Below, piece by piece: positions 28,601 to 37,589 of a DNA stretch of 64,000 bases (positions within the stretch are counted from its first letter, which is position 1; each line of letters begins with the position of its first letter). The stretch is taken from positions 52,242,744-52,306,743 of the forward strand of contig OX375877.1 of NCBI GenBank assembly GCA_947359465.1. The letters are read 5' to 3'. The position numbers and the translations under genes are program-made. The DNA is from Metellina segmentata (lineage: Eukaryota > Arthropoda > Arachnida > Araneae > Tetragnathidae). The notes beneath the pieces were generated by a model. It did no database searches, was not told where the DNA came from, and saw nothing but the letters and a program-made list of their open reading frames with translations.

Positions 28601-31600
28601 GAAAGTTCTGGTGAAAGTGGCACAAGTAAACCTTTGTTCCATATAAACCCGTTATGGTCCAGCGATTTTGTTTTCGCATAATGTGTATTTTGGAATTTTA
28701 AATACGCTCCTTTAGAGCAAGAGAGGTTGATACTAATATTTGTACAAACATCAAAATAACATAAATAACATCCCCCCCCTCACTTTTTTTAACGTTAGGT
28801 GAACTGCGTGCACCCAGCGGGAAAAATTAGGTGCACAATTGTATTTTCATGTGCACAGTGCACCCTGTGCACCCGAGTATTTCGAGCCCTGATTTAGACA
28901 GTGCAGAAATTCTGAGGAGGATACATCTTAGTGTGGGGTTGTCTACCCTGGATAGCACTCGGCCCATTGCTTTATGTACCTGGTACCATGAACGCTGACG
29001 TGTTAGTACCTCGACGTTCGGGTTAATTCGGTCTTGAATACACAATGGCAATACTACGGCGATGATGGTTGTTTCTTCCAACAGGATCGAGCTCACTGCC
29101 ATACTTCAAAACGTGTGCTGGACTGGTTTCCTGAACATGAGGGGAATTTGCTTGACTGGCCTGTTCAGAACCCCGATCTCAATCCGATCAAGCACTTGTA
29201 GGACGAACTGGAGCGATGAGTACGAAACCGTCACGCACGACCATCTTCAGAACAATCTCTCCTCACAGCCTTGCAAGAGGCATGGCGAATTATTCCTGCC
29301 CAGACTTACAGAGAACTCATGGAAAGTATGTCTCGAAGTGTTGCAGCAATTACAAGCAAAAGGAGGGCCAACCCGTTACTAAATAAAATAATAAAGCTCT
29401 CTTTCTGAAAAACATGCAGTGTCCAAATACTTTTGTCCATACAGTGTACGTAAGAGTTGGTGGATTCATAATATATTGTAAGTGCATATCAGTAAATACC
29501 AACAACCGTAAATTGTCTGTGACAAAAACCTAAGTACCAGACAAAATGTGCAATTTTATGACCAATTAAAATTGGTCATGAAATTTCGTGTTACAGCCAT
29601 ATTAATGCTCTGTTTTGTCGTTCTTTACAAGATATTTTTTCTATATTAGTCAGCTGTTGCAGCTTACAAACGACATGCTGGGTATTCGATTTCCAAAGCA
29701 CCGCTCACATTTCGAGTTAAAATTTGCTCAAAGTTTTCATTTGAATTCCAAATTGTTCGAGTTCTGATTCCAGAGGTACTGTATAATTTATCTGTAGTAC
29801 AACAAATTTATGTTTGAAAAATATATTTTTGGAATATCATATTTTGTAAACAATGTCTTCACTGATGCGAGCGAAGCAAGTAAGGTTCGCGCATCGAACC
29901 AATGAGGTTTAAAAAGCAATCCACCGGGGGTTGGCGAGCGTTAGCGAGCAGCGGGCGGGCCCCCTAGTATATTCTTAATGTTCTTGGAATAATAAGAACT
30001 TAATTGTCTTAGTTGTTGGTTGTCTTCTCCTTGTGCACGATTTGTACCGTTTTCACGCTACCGTTTTGGGGCGACGACACCTCACCCATTTAAACCAACT
30101 GAGAGTCACGAGATTTCTGTGTAGTGTAATATTGCTTTTACCTCACACCCTTATAATGATAGTGACTAAATACACTTGACTATTGTTTGAAAGACTCCTA
30201 AGAGGATATTTGTGAAAAAGGTCACAAATGATTTGAAGTCATGCGGGTTAGACTGTAGGTTGCTAAACGTATACATGCTCGCGGAACTCCTCGGAGGATT
30301 AAAAACACCTCGCGCTAAGAAAAGAAATTAGCACCAATACACGCAGGTATTGATAATTTTCGTCGGTAATTTAGAGACAGTTAAGAATGCGGGTAATTTC
30401 CTAATCCTAATACATTTACACTTACTTTTTATTTTCAGTACGATTCCTGGGCAAGTTTTCAACAGGCTGAGAACTTCCATGTGAATAGCTCGATGAATAC
30501 TGAATCCATTAATCCTTACAATCTGGTCACCCACCTAGAAAATCATAATCGTAAATTCAGGTATTTCAGGGTATCATGGAATTTTCACGAGTACAAAGAG
30601 AAGTAAAAAGTTACGCAGACAAGATTGGTAGGGGGGCTGTGGAATGTTACGTCGCACTGGAACAACACAACCGACTATTGGCGACGGTCCGGGATCAATC
30701 CCGAATTGAAATATCCGAAGACAGCACCTCGTAAATTTGAACTATGGTCAGTTGACGAGGTCAACACTTGAACTGGCTCCCCAATCTCCATACTTCCACT
30801 CCACGTCATCGTGAGACACAGACAAGGGAGGGAGTAAATAATATGAACACATATAAATCTTACTTTCCCTCAACAGTTTCGCTGTAGTAAATTAAATTTC
30901 TCTACTGAAAGTTTTAAATGTGCTAAAAACCAAAACAACTGTAGCACTGCACATTGTTAACTTCCAAAATGTTTTAAGCTGTAAAAGATATTGACTTCAA
31001 TTCCTGAAGAAAATATTATGCCGATAATTAATCCAATTCGGCCTAAATATATTTGGAATATAATCAACGGAAGACTTAATGTTCTTTTCATGATACAATC
31101 ATATTTAACATCATCAAGATGAGTATCATCATCGTTAAGAAAACTTGAATTAAACTATACTGAGAATTCTAGTTCACTCCAGTCGAGAGTTAATGGTTCT
31201 TTTAGTATTGAATATTTTATCTTGAAACTGAAGAATTTTATTTTACATAGGTATCATTAAATTCTTAAAGTAGGTTACCTACTAATTCTAAGGGAACAAA
31301 AAATAGAAAAGAACATCCTAAACAACGATTCGATTCTTATATATATTTTATGCATTACTGATATTTATACATATCATATTTAACATCATCAAGATGAGTA
31401 TCATCATCGTTAAGAAAACTAGAATTTAAACTATACTAAGAATTCTAGTTCACTCCACTCGGGAGGTAATCGTTCTTTTAGTATTCAATATTTTATTATC
31501 TTGAAACTGAAGAATTTTATTTTTCATAGATATCATTAAATTCTTAAATAAGTAGGTTACTTATATATATTCCAAAGGAACAAAGAATAGAAAAGAACAT

Positions 31601-34600
31601 CCTCAAAAACAATTCGATTCTTATACTATATATTTTATGCATTACTGATATTTATATACATATTTTAGATTCCATAAAATGAATTTTTATACCATTTTAT
31701 AAAATAATTCCATCAGGAACTCTCCATAATTGAATCATTGAATTCACTATCAATATGAAATATTGGTAACTTTTTAAACGTCCCTACTACTTTTGACTAG
31801 CTGGTTTGATATTTTTTTTGGCAGCATTATGACATTTTGAAGTCAGTGAAATTAGCTAAAATTAATGAGCTAATTTCATTTGAGCTAACTACGGGCACAT
31901 TGCACGTAGACAATGATGCGTAACCAACTTATAGAATCGTTCTTTCGTACGAAATCTTTTTCATAACAATAAAATCACAGAATGTCGTTCTCACCCTTAG
32001 GCCTTGTTTCTGGGCTATGGATCCAGGAATAACTTCGGAAATGAAAACTCCAGTTCCGTGTTCCCATCCTAGAGGGGCGAAATTGCTTACTTCAAAACAA
32101 AAATCCAAAATTTTACCAGTTCAGACAATTTTAAACTATTGTTTCAAATCGAAACATTTCTAATCGTATTGTTGAACTGAAATGAAATACATATTGAAAC
32201 TTTGAACATAGAATAATAATAATATATTTGCTTGATACAATACAGCTCAATTAAAACTGATAGGTTTTTATGGAAACAAAACAGCATTAATTTGCATTTT
32301 TTTCTTTCGTTAGTGTCTTTTGTGAAGGTAAATGGCAGAGGACGCAAGTGTTTTGGTAACATCTTTCGTAATCCATTGCGCAATTTGGCATCATACTCAG
32401 ATGCAATTTCAGTATTTACATATTAAAATAAGGGGCAAACATTGTCAAAATAGAGTTTGATTCCTTGACGGGAAATATAAAAACTTTTATTTTCTTCTGC
32501 TCCGATAGTTAGTATACATGTACTCTTGAAAACTCCCGAATTGGCTTCGTTTCAAAATGTTTAAAAAATTGTTATACAAAACGTATAATTTATGAAATAG
32601 TTTCAATTGCATTAAATTTTGTGTACCAAACTCTCGTATACTTATATCTATGAAGTACAATACTGTATAGCAAACGAAAAATTATGGCTTATTTATGTTC
32701 CCAGTTTGTGGAATTCAACAACCTCTGGATAGTTTACTTTTCAAGTTCATCTGTAGACGTTAAATAAATCTGTTTTGTTTGTAATTCTTCCGACTAACTC
32801 GTATAGTTTATGAAAAGTCAATTTTGTTTTATTTTATTCCACATGATATTTATAATAATTCAAAATGAAAAATTTAAAAAGGCAAGTGGATAACTTACAT
32901 TTTTATTTTATTAATAATAAAGTTATTAAAGAACTTTATTAATATTATGTTAAGAAATACTTTTCTATGCAAAACTTATTTATCTCTGAATAAAAATTGT
33001 CTGGTAAAAGTTCACTTCAGTCCAGTCTCTTGAATGTTGTGCAGTATTGTTTTTCTGCTTCTACTTCTATGCTATGCTTCTACTTCTAGTTTTGATTCCG
33101 TGAATGCAGAGAAAGATCATAATGTAAACAGTTCAGTTTTAGTAAGGGGTCCAGGTAGTCGGAACACTAATAAGAGGTGATGTAAGTGAACTGTAGATGG
33201 CAGCACTAGCGTGCAATAAAATTGTTTTTGATATGCATACAGTAAAAATAAAAATACCACATGTATTGCAAAAGTCTTATTAGCCCTACCATTTTAGGTG
33301 CCGAAATATTTTAGTGATTAGGGCACCGAAATATTTTTGCGTGTAGCACCCCAAATAAAAAGGAAAGATATCTTAACCATCGCAAAGTATTATTGTCCAT
33401 GAATTTTAGGAGTGCGCTTAAATTTTTTATTCAAAATTACACTAATTTTTTGACAAACCTTTAAAGAAGTTTTCCGTTTGAATGGTTTTAAGGCAGCGAA
33501 TTTTTTTACTGCTAATGGACGTCTACCAGTGAAAGCTCAGATATTTATTATTTTAATGTAGAGATATGCAGACTTGTATGTGACTTTTTCTTTAGTTATC
33601 TTTGCGAAACAGAATAGAAACAAATAAATGAAAGCGAATCGACATACGTTTAACGTAAAAAGCATTACTAAATTCAGACTTATCCTGTTAATTTTTGTGC
33701 TTACCGAATTAATAAACTTTTACAAAAGTAATGGCAGAAAAGTAGTGAAAAACCTAAAATCAAAATTAAATACTGCCATGCACTAATAAAAGAAACGTGT
33801 ACGGATGTTAATTGTAAGAGCTAAAGAGGACATGTTCGAACATGTTTTATGTTTGTGTAAAGAGGTAACACCAATGCACATGTATTTTAATTCCTTTTTA
33901 TCATCACTGCAACAGACCTGCAAAGATTTTTTATCGAAAATTATTCGCTTTAAAATAGTAACAAAAATTGCACACAATTCTTATTTGCGCGATTTCAAGC
34001 AAGCCCTTCTTTCTACGTCCCCCAATAGTGCTATTAAATTTCTCTCATGCGCAATTTTTCAGTCAGTTTATGTGATTTATACATCTAAGGCCCGGTGCAA
34101 ACATCCGGTTTTTCAACGTGCGGCGCAAGTGCGGTTTGCGATACATTAGATCCATTGGAGCAGTGCATATATGCCTCCAGCGCCGCTGGGGCGACGCACG
34201 TCTAACTTGCGTGCAATTTGTACCGCAGTTCCCCACGGCGCCGCACATGAGTCTCCGTTCTCAAGTACCTTGTTTTCATAAACAAATGGAATATAAACAA
34301 AAATTAATAAATGGTTGTATCCAGTAACGTCTATTTTGTTTCAAAATATACTTTTTCTACACCAAGTTAGCGAAATAAACACGTTTTCTCCGATATTATA
34401 TTTATCGCAAATGGAGCGAAATGAGTTCGTGCGTCATTTCACGGTTATGTGTGTATAGTTGAGCTTCGGTGCCGCAGTGGCGCAGCACGTTGAAAAACCG
34501 GATGTGTGCACCGGGTCTAAGGCCGCTATACAAACCACATAATCTGACTGAAAAATTACACACGAGAAATAATTAATTTAATTTCAATGTTGAAATTTCT

Positions 34601-36068
34601 GTTTCATTAAAGTAGCTCAGTGGGTTTCCCACTACTCTCTAACAACTTGGGAGTTGTTGGTACAATTCCTAATTCTGTGTTCTCTCTGTGTGTGTGTGTG
34701 TGTGCGTGTATGTGCGCGCGTGTGTGTATAACCTACCAGTTTCATAAAAAAAATGAAAATTTCATTACAAATTCAAAATGTGCTAAGCAGTAACTAAGGT
34801 AGACTTGCTTGGGACCACGTCAGATGGATTCTAACGTCACCCTTCGACTGAAATAATATTTATGTGCTTAGAAACATAAAAATAATGTCAGCTGTGCTAT
34901 TGCTGCCCAGAATTATATATTTTGAAAATTTCATTCTTTTGACACGTGAATGCGCCTTGAAAATATGTATACATCTCAACTATCATTCTCAAAACGTCCT
35001 TTGTGTTTGAACATTTCCTATCATAAGAGACTAGTCTTTATTACATTTTTTAAACTAATTTTTTAAAGAGATTTGATTTAAAATAATAAAAATAATGTTT
35101 CAAAGATTTGTTTTGCAAAAATAAATGTACAACGCATTTGTAAGATAGAAATGTCTTCACGTTCATTTGTTCTATTAATGGCAATAACAATATCGAACAG
35201 TGCTTTGTAACATAAAAGTGAAATTCGGTTGTAACCATCGACTTCTAATGAAATCGACGGAGCATGTGCACACAAATTCATGCTATTTCTTCCGTTAGCT
35301 TGGTTTTAACATTGTAACGTGGTTGTGGAAAGAAGCATGAATCCAAAAGTTGGCAAATTATTCATCTGTTTAAGTGATTAATAAGCGTTATTAAAAAACC
35401 TAATCCACGCTTCAATAGCCAATCGGGCAAAGTCTATTCATAAACCCTTGCGACTTACCCTTCTGAGACATCGACCTTCTAATGAAGTACACAAAGCATG
35501 TGGGCCCAGTCGCTGTCGAAAGATCTCTGGAGAGTAAATCACATGGGCTTGCAAATCGAATTTGCTGAATGGCTATAGTAGCTCATGCTAATGCTTTCGA
35601 TCACTGGATAGTCACTAACCTATCAATAGTTTAGGATTCATGCTTTCCTCTACAACCATCTGACAGATCTTCAAACTGAGCAAGCACAGTAATAACAAAG
35701 CTACGAGCACATTATCCGTCTATTTCCTTAGAAGGTCGATGTTCTGAGATCTTATGACAGCTACTCCGCCCATATTCTATGTATATTTCATCAGAAGGTC
35801 AATGGAATTAACAAGGGATTTTCAAATATTGACAGCTGATGTAAGAAGTGTTTTGTCAATCCAGTGGTTAAACAGACAATTTCCACAGCTACACTTTCCG
35901 ATGCTTAGACGTCCAAGTGAAATAGGTTAATTACCTCCCCGAATTGAAAATCCTAGGGGTGCATTGCCTCTTCTTCTCAGGGTGACGACTTTGATGATAC
36001 TGGCTGCATAAGACTCCATGGTCGCGTATTCCCTTCTGTAACCATTCTGAGGAATGGGATTCCCGTAG
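10420..36068 (-). CDS. USH1C: Harmonin (USH1C) homologue, 13 exons, 5' end missing
   Basis: This is a spliced gene read right to left. Harmonin is a cytoplasmic PDZ scaffold: in vertebrates it links cadherin 23 and other Usher proteins to actin in stereocilia and brush-border microvilli. Drosophila has one homologue (CG5921). Thirteen exons join in phase with AG/GT sites and give 592 residues plus stop. Domain order: PDZ1 (about residues 25-110, loop LGFSIRGG), linker RVGILPVKERDKDPVTW (human has GLIPVKSSPDEPLTW), PDZ2 (about 150-240, loop LGCSIAKG), acidic/serine segment, Glu/Lys/Arg-rich coiled coil, KPPPPPPK, and C-terminal TTRL. The architecture fits a harmonin form without PDZ3. The N-terminal harmonin domain must lie in exons I did not find, since exon 1 here begins after a good acceptor and mid-codon. 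Homology is seen directly in the sequence; the cellular role is from the family. Confidence 0.93.
10826..11895. repeat. 76-bp minisatellite, about 15 units
   Basis: Each unit contains CACGTTAGGGAATCGAAAGA, GGGAATCAGAAAGCCGCG and TTTGAAACACACTGGTATTT. I count about 15 occurrences of the TTTGAAACA core, with small indels. It lies in the last intron of the harmonin gene, about 160 bp upstream of the terminal exon. The open frames through it on both strands are by-products of the repeat. Confidence 0.95.
11900..13300. other. Intron sequence, no feature recognised
   Basis: Last harmonin intron, left of exon 12. The minus-strand open frame at 12416-12769 has no recognisable motif or splice context. 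Confidence 0.5.
13312..13425 (-). CDS. USH1C: Harmonin homologue exon 12 (proline-rich)
   Basis: 114 bp, acceptor TTGTTTTTCTTATAG, donor GTATGC. It encodes EREQESQSVDTSRM, then KSKSKPPPPPPKTAENNKE. The hexaproline between lysines is a possible SH3, WW or EVH1 ligand. It is in phase 0 at both ends, so it could be skipped without shifting the frame. Confidence 0.85.
13905..14030 (-). mobile_element. Tc1-like transposase C-terminal relic
   Basis: The minus frame reads FVTILMDSIPRRLQQVIDYD followed by GHYTSL. SMPRR.Q.VI...G..T. is the usual C-terminus of Tc1/mariner transposases. Only this end is present, in the intron between exons 11 and 12. No terminal repeat was found. Confidence 0.6.
14811..15267 (+). 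mobile_element. tRNA-derived SINE, family C
   Basis: The head GCCGCGGTAGCTCAGTCAGT, then AGAGCGTCGGGCTCGCAT, looks like a tRNA with a good A-box (TAGCTCAGTCAGTAGAGCG) and a decayed B-box (GGGTTCTGTCC). The following part, AAAGACCGTCGTGTTCAC and GTTAAATAGGTCGTGG, is related to family B. It ends in (AAC)n. A functional tRNA is unlikely because the anticodon arm and 3' acceptor strand do not close. Confidence 0.75.
15945..16021 (-). CDS. USH1C: Harmonin homologue exon 11
   Basis: 77 bp, acceptor CGTTTATTCTAG, donor GTAAGT. It encodes (E)MLMEEFREAHRKMFGQQP then VIASDET. The amphipathic, charged first half continues the helical region. It joins exon 10 through a split GAA codon and ends on a codon boundary. 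Confidence 0.83.
16754..16802 (+). mobile_element. SINE 3'-end fragment
   Basis: TCAATAACCCGTTGTGTTGC followed by TAACGTCAATTAAAA matches the SINE A/B 3' end. Confidence 0.6.
16975..17028 (-). CDS. USH1C: Harmonin homologue exon 10
   Basis: 54 bp between acceptor ATTGTTTTTTAG and donor GTAAGT. It encodes (E)AFKGKKCKEDTIKRMQH, a basic segment. Both ends are phase 1, compatible with exons 9 and 11. It is accepted because of the phase continuity, the good sites and the helical charged composition; no known domain covers it. Confidence 0.8.
18161..18642 (-). CDS. USH1C: Harmonin homologue exon 9 (GC-rich, coiled coil)
   Basis: This is the largest exon (482 bp), with acceptor TTTTCTTTCCAG and donor GTAAGT. 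It encodes a Ser/Asp/Glu-rich segment, then PKAPKWPPPKTP, then a strongly charged run of E/K/R with repeated RRLEEEKR, then a polyserine stretch and a further polar region ending VKANRPG. The charged run is a predicted single helix or coiled coil, in the place where harmonin has its coiled coil after PDZ2. The exon is markedly richer in G+C than the other exons and the introns; codons such as CTG, TCC and GAG dominate. Confidence 0.92.
18850..19600. repeat. 188-bp tandem repeat, four units
   Basis: The marker GATGCTGTACG falls at about 18894, 19086, 19274 and 19460. Each unit includes CTGTGCTCAGATGGCAAAAT and ATAAGTCACTTTTCCC, which are the left terminal repeat of the MITE at 19512-19760. The two small plus-strand frames inside (64 aa each) simply repeat the unit. 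Confidence 0.92.
19512..19760. mobile_element. MITE with long terminal inverted repeats
   Basis: Left end CTGTGCTCAGATGGCAAAAT and right end ATTTTGCCATCTGAGCACAG are exact complements for 20 bp, and pairing continues inward. A second copy lies at 52717-52959. It has no transposase. Confidence 0.85.
19770..23640. other. AT-rich intron (exons 8-9), no gene recognised
   Basis: The largest harmonin intron. A weak tandem of about 30 bp (CTTGTCTGTAGAACCTCAAC type) lies at 22073-22195, about four units. I see nothing else. Confidence 0.5.
22073..22195. repeat. 30-bp degenerate tandem repeat, four units
   Basis: Successive units share AACTTGTCTGTAGAACCT-like sequence with substitutions. Confidence 0.6.
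23673..23827 (-). CDS. USH1C: Harmonin homologue exon 8 (end of PDZ2 and Ser/Asn linker)
   Basis: Acceptor TTTGCTTTTCAG and a weaker donor GTAATT. It starts AVALMKSAKDIRLTVKKGAG (human AVNVLKSSRSLTISI), closing PDZ2. A low-complexity Ser/Asn/Thr linker ending SRSLSDG follows. It ends two bases into a codon and joins exon 9 in phase across a 5.0-kb intron. Confidence 0.9.
23985..24551 (+). mobile_element. Tc1-like deletion derivative, copy 1
   Basis: Terminal repeats ATATGGACAAAAGTATTTGG and CCAAATACTCTTGTCCATAT. The interior, in one frame, gives GCFPWLELGPLLYVPGTMNA, then HYYGDDGGFFQQDRAPCHTA and QSPDLNPIEHL, the second half of a Tc1 transposase including the second catalytic D (QQD). Stops occur at several codons. 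The first catalytic D and the DNA-binding half are absent. It lies between exons 7 and 8. Confidence 0.85.
24550..24580. repeat. (TA)n microsatellite
   Basis: About 15 TA units adjoin the right end of Tc1-like copy 1. Confidence 0.9.
25429..25573 (-). CDS. USH1C: Harmonin homologue exon 7 (PDZ2 core)
   Basis: Acceptor TTTATATCACAG and donor GTGAGT. It encodes IAKGPKELPGIFMCTVKEGG, IADQAGLQVGDQILDMNGTS and FHDLKLNE, matching human PDZ2 (GPIQKPGIFISHVKPGSL and GLEIGDQIVEVNGVDF). The alpha-B1 position that is histidine in human (LDHKEAV) is leucine here (KLNEAV, read across the next exon). Confidence 0.95.
25680..25768 (-). CDS. USH1C: Harmonin homologue exon 6 (start of PDZ2)
   Basis: Acceptor GATACATTTCAG and donor GTAAAT. 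It encodes HSRVNGSTLENTIIVKVEIS and then VPGSSSLGC(S). The last part is the PDZ2 binding loop, comparable to human SLVGSRGLGCS. A 106-bp intron, the shortest in the gene, separates it from exon 7. Confidence 0.92.
25888..26185. repeat. Tandem repeat of about 110 bp, three units
   Basis: TATTTTCACACACACAC followed by CATAGTAAAACTTA and ATCTCAGTAATGGAATATCC recurs at about 25890, 26005 and 26100. It lies in the intron between exons 5 and 6. Confidence 0.75.
26697..26911. repeat. 121-bp tandem duplication
   Basis: CATCTAAAAATACATTCATT through GAGACGTACGTCGATATGG appears at about 26700-26790 and again at about 26820-26911, nearly identical. The low divergence suggests a recent event. Confidence 0.9.
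27423..27495 (-). CDS. USH1C: Harmonin homologue exon 5 (inter-PDZ linker)
   Basis: Acceptor TTTTTATTTCTGAAG and donor GTAAGT. It encodes RDKDPVTWKIVEPPS and PLICSEQVA, the counterpart of human DEPLTWQYVDQFVSESG between PDZ1 and PDZ2. The conserved P-x-TW is present. It ends on a codon boundary. Confidence 0.92.
28089..28113 (-). CDS. USH1C: Harmonin homologue exon 4, 25-bp microexon
   Basis: Acceptor CTTCTGTTGCAG and donor GTAAGT enclose 25 bases that encode (R)VGILPVK(E). The residues align with human RHIGLIPVK, directly after PDZ1. Both phases fit: one base is supplied by exon 3, and two bases carry over to exon 5. The protein match, strong sites and phases together make this microexon convincing despite its size. 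Confidence 0.88.
28299..29446 (+). mobile_element. Tc1-like deletion derivative, copy 2, with nested MITE
   Basis: Begins CACTATATGGACAAAAGTAT after TA and ends TTTTGTCCATACAGTG before TA. It carries the same truncated transposase (FFQQDRAHCHTSKRVLDWF, NPDLNPIKHL, ending AKGGPTRY). A 567-bp hAT-like MITE is inserted 18 bp after its start. It lies between exons 3 and 4. Confidence 0.9.
28325..28891 (+). mobile_element. hAT-like MITE, CAGGSCTCGAAATA family, nested copy
   Basis: Ends CAGGCCTCGAAATA and TATTTCGAGCCCTG. Target duplication ATTTAGAC lies at 28317-28324 and 28892-28899. The subterminal parts are rich in GTGCAC motifs. A shorter relative lies at 55929-56082. No transposase. Confidence 0.92.
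29866..29967 (+). mobile_element. Helitron-like 3' terminus
   Basis: GATGCGAGCGAAGCAAGTAA, then GCGAGCGTTAGCGAGCAGCG, then a GGGCGGGCCCC hairpin, CTAG and T. It shares the GCGAGCAG-hairpin-CTAG layout with 8441-8473. The left end is unknown. Confidence 0.5.
30426..30534 (-). CDS. USH1C: Harmonin homologue exon 3 (end of PDZ1)
   Basis: Acceptor ATGATTTTCTAG and strong donor GTAAGT. It encodes VGDQIVRINGFSIHRAIHME and then VLSLLKTCPGIVLKIK. This is the closest match to vertebrate harmonin PDZ1 ([20 protein letters not shown]). The histidine of IHME sits at alpha-B1, the usual class I ligand determinant. It ends one base into the next codon. Confidence 0.95.
30648..30816 (-). mobile_element. 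SINE body fragment
   Basis: Reverse-strand SINE A/B 3' half: GGTCCGGGATCAATCC, CAGTTGACGAGGTCAACAC, CCATACTTCCAC. It has no head. Confidence 0.7.
31100..31663. repeat. About 280-bp tandem duplication
   Basis: TCATATTTAACATCATCAAG starts units at about 31108 and 31374. The units share GAATTCTAGTTCACTCCA, TCTTGAAACTGAAGAATTTT and ACAAAAAATAGAAAAGAACA-type segments and end ATGCATTACTGATATTTAT. It lies in the intron between exons 2 and 3. Confidence 0.9.
31995..32068 (-). CDS. USH1C: Harmonin homologue exon 2 (PDZ1)
   Basis: 74 bp between acceptor TTTCGCCCCTCTAG and donor GTGAGA. It encodes WEHGTGVFISEVIPGS then IAQKQGLR, matching human [23 protein letters not shown] in PDZ1. The phase joins exactly to the preceding exon through a split glycine codon and ends on a codon boundary. 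It is too short to stand out as an open frame and was found by continuing the PDZ fold. Confidence 0.92.
32100..34080. other. Intron sequence (exons 1-2), no gene recognised
   Basis: AT-rich. The open frame 33805-34149 has no recognisable motif and runs into the PIF/Harbinger-like MITE. Confidence 0.5.
34089..34517. mobile_element. PIF/Harbinger-like MITE with TAA target duplication
   Basis: Left end GGCCCGGTGCAAACATCCGG and right end CCGGATGTGTGCACCGGGTC are inverted repeats that extend through TTTTTCAACGTGC. TAA duplications lie at 34086-34088 and 34518-34520. The 3-bp TAA target and G-rich ends fit PIF/Harbinger. 429 bp, no transposase. Confidence 0.85.
34684..34728. repeat. (GT)n microsatellite, impure
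   Basis: TGTGTGTG runs with C interruptions, downstream of a decayed tRNA-like segment (agtagctcagtgggtttccc, about 34610). Confidence 0.8.
35935..36068 (-). CDS. USH1C: Harmonin homologue exon 1 of those found (start of PDZ1)
   Basis: Acceptor TTTCTTTTATTTCAG precedes it and donor GTAATT follows. It begins with the last base of a split codon, so a coding exon must precede it. It encodes a linker starting YGNPIPQNGYRREY, then the first PDZ1 strand SIIKVVTLRR and the carboxylate-binding loop LGFSIRGG. The exon has an internal ATG (MESYAAS), but the acceptor argues against that being the start. It ends one base into the glycine codon. Confidence 0.9.
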
Positions 36069-36069
36069 C

Positions 36070-36865
36070 TGAAATAAAAGAAAGGTATTGTGAGACTTGA
36101 ACTTTACGCAATTCATGATTCAGATTTCATGCCAAATTTATCATTAGGATGCCTTAATGATGCTTAACATACTTAATGTAGTCAAGAAACTCATGCACAA
36201 GGTTTTATATTGCTCTTTAAAAAGCGTGTAATGACATCGTGAATATAAGATTCCATTCAAAAGTTGCAGTTGGTACTGAGAAATGATATCTAACTGATTG
36301 ATGATTATTCTACTGTATGTGAGTTTATTTTACTGAAGAAGTAATATGATATCAAATATACGACATAGAATAAGAAAAAAGTCCACTATAATAGATACAA
36401 TTAATATTATTTACATTCTGATATCTATAATTAAGTGAAATCAAGTAAATAAATTAAAAATAACAATTTGTTTCTTGCATATGATTAGCCATTTTTTAAT
36501 GCGATGATATATGACTTTATGATATGATTTTAATGAATAATAAATTACAATTTTATGGAAGAATTTTAATATTTTCTTCAGATTCAATTAATGCATTATT
36601 ATGAAAAATGTATACAAAATTTGCCTCTAATTGATGAATTAATTGAAAGAAAAATTTTGATAATATTCTTTAATAATACTTCATATGAAAACAACACGCA
36701 TTACAATTATTTCATATCCTAAAAAAAATTAAGAAAAAAGTTAAGCATAACAATAAAAAGGATTTAATAGAGTTTTAAGATTTGCTATGATTAGGTATAT
36801 TAATTATTCACTGTGCAATTAAATGGCAATATTTTTAAAACTGTGAAACTTGGAATTTTATTTAT
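36070..36865. other. AT-rich sequence upstream of exon 1
   Basis: No exon, SINE or terminal repeat recognised. Presumably intron of the harmonin gene, since exon 1 has an acceptor. Confidence 0.5.
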
Positions 36866-36877
36866 TTAATGTATGTG

Positions 36878-37175
36878 GGTGGTAGCTCAGTTAGAATAAT
36901 TATGTATTTACAACCGGGGAGGGTTGCGAGTTCGAATCCAACCAAAGACCGTCGTGTTCACGTGCTGGTGCTCGTTAAATCTGTAGTGGCCTCAAAGGTC
37001 TTCACGTTGGCGTGGTGTGGAAGTTTAGACAGTGGGGTGCCAGCTCAAGTGTTGACCTCGTCATCTGACCATGGTTCGAAATTACACGTTGTTGTGTTCA
37101 GATCGTTCCCTTCGAGTTTGATCCCGAACCTTCACCAATAGCCCGTTGTGTCGCTCCATCTTGACATTAATTAAA
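36878..37175 (+). mobile_element. SINE family B, full length
   Basis: Head GGGTGGTAGCTCAGTTAGAA with A-box and GAGTTCGAATCC B-box. Then CCAAAGACCGTCGTGTTCAC and the shared SINE body through GCCCGTTGTGTCGCTCC. Confidence 0.85.
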
Positions 37176-37589
37176 ATACCTACCCACTCAACATGTAGGA
37201 ATCAAAGCATATCTAGTTTAATCTATTGCGTAAGTTTTTTTTATGCAAAGCTTAAGAAAAGTAATAAATGCATTAGATGGAAAAGTAAATAGGTAATTCT
37301 GAAGTTCTCAATTTTAATAAAAAAATTAGTTTAAATGAAATTTAATTCAACCCATTAATTTTTTTATCCCCTACAGTTCAAGTATGAAGGAATCTGGTGA
37401 TGTTATAACGAACGATACTGCGAAAGTGTTTACTTCTTCCCAAACAAAGAGGTTTGAAACTAATCAACAAAACCAATCCAAACTAGACCAACTCATCAAA
37501 CTTACAACTTATATGTAAGCATTTTTAAAACTAGGCTAAATACGCTTTATAAAATGCTTTACAAAGGTAACTGCTTTCCTAGGAACAAC

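Noticed and set aside
36878..36950. Possible tRNA gene
   Set aside because: tRNA-like promoter boxes belong to SINE family B; the body continues for 230 bp in several other copies.
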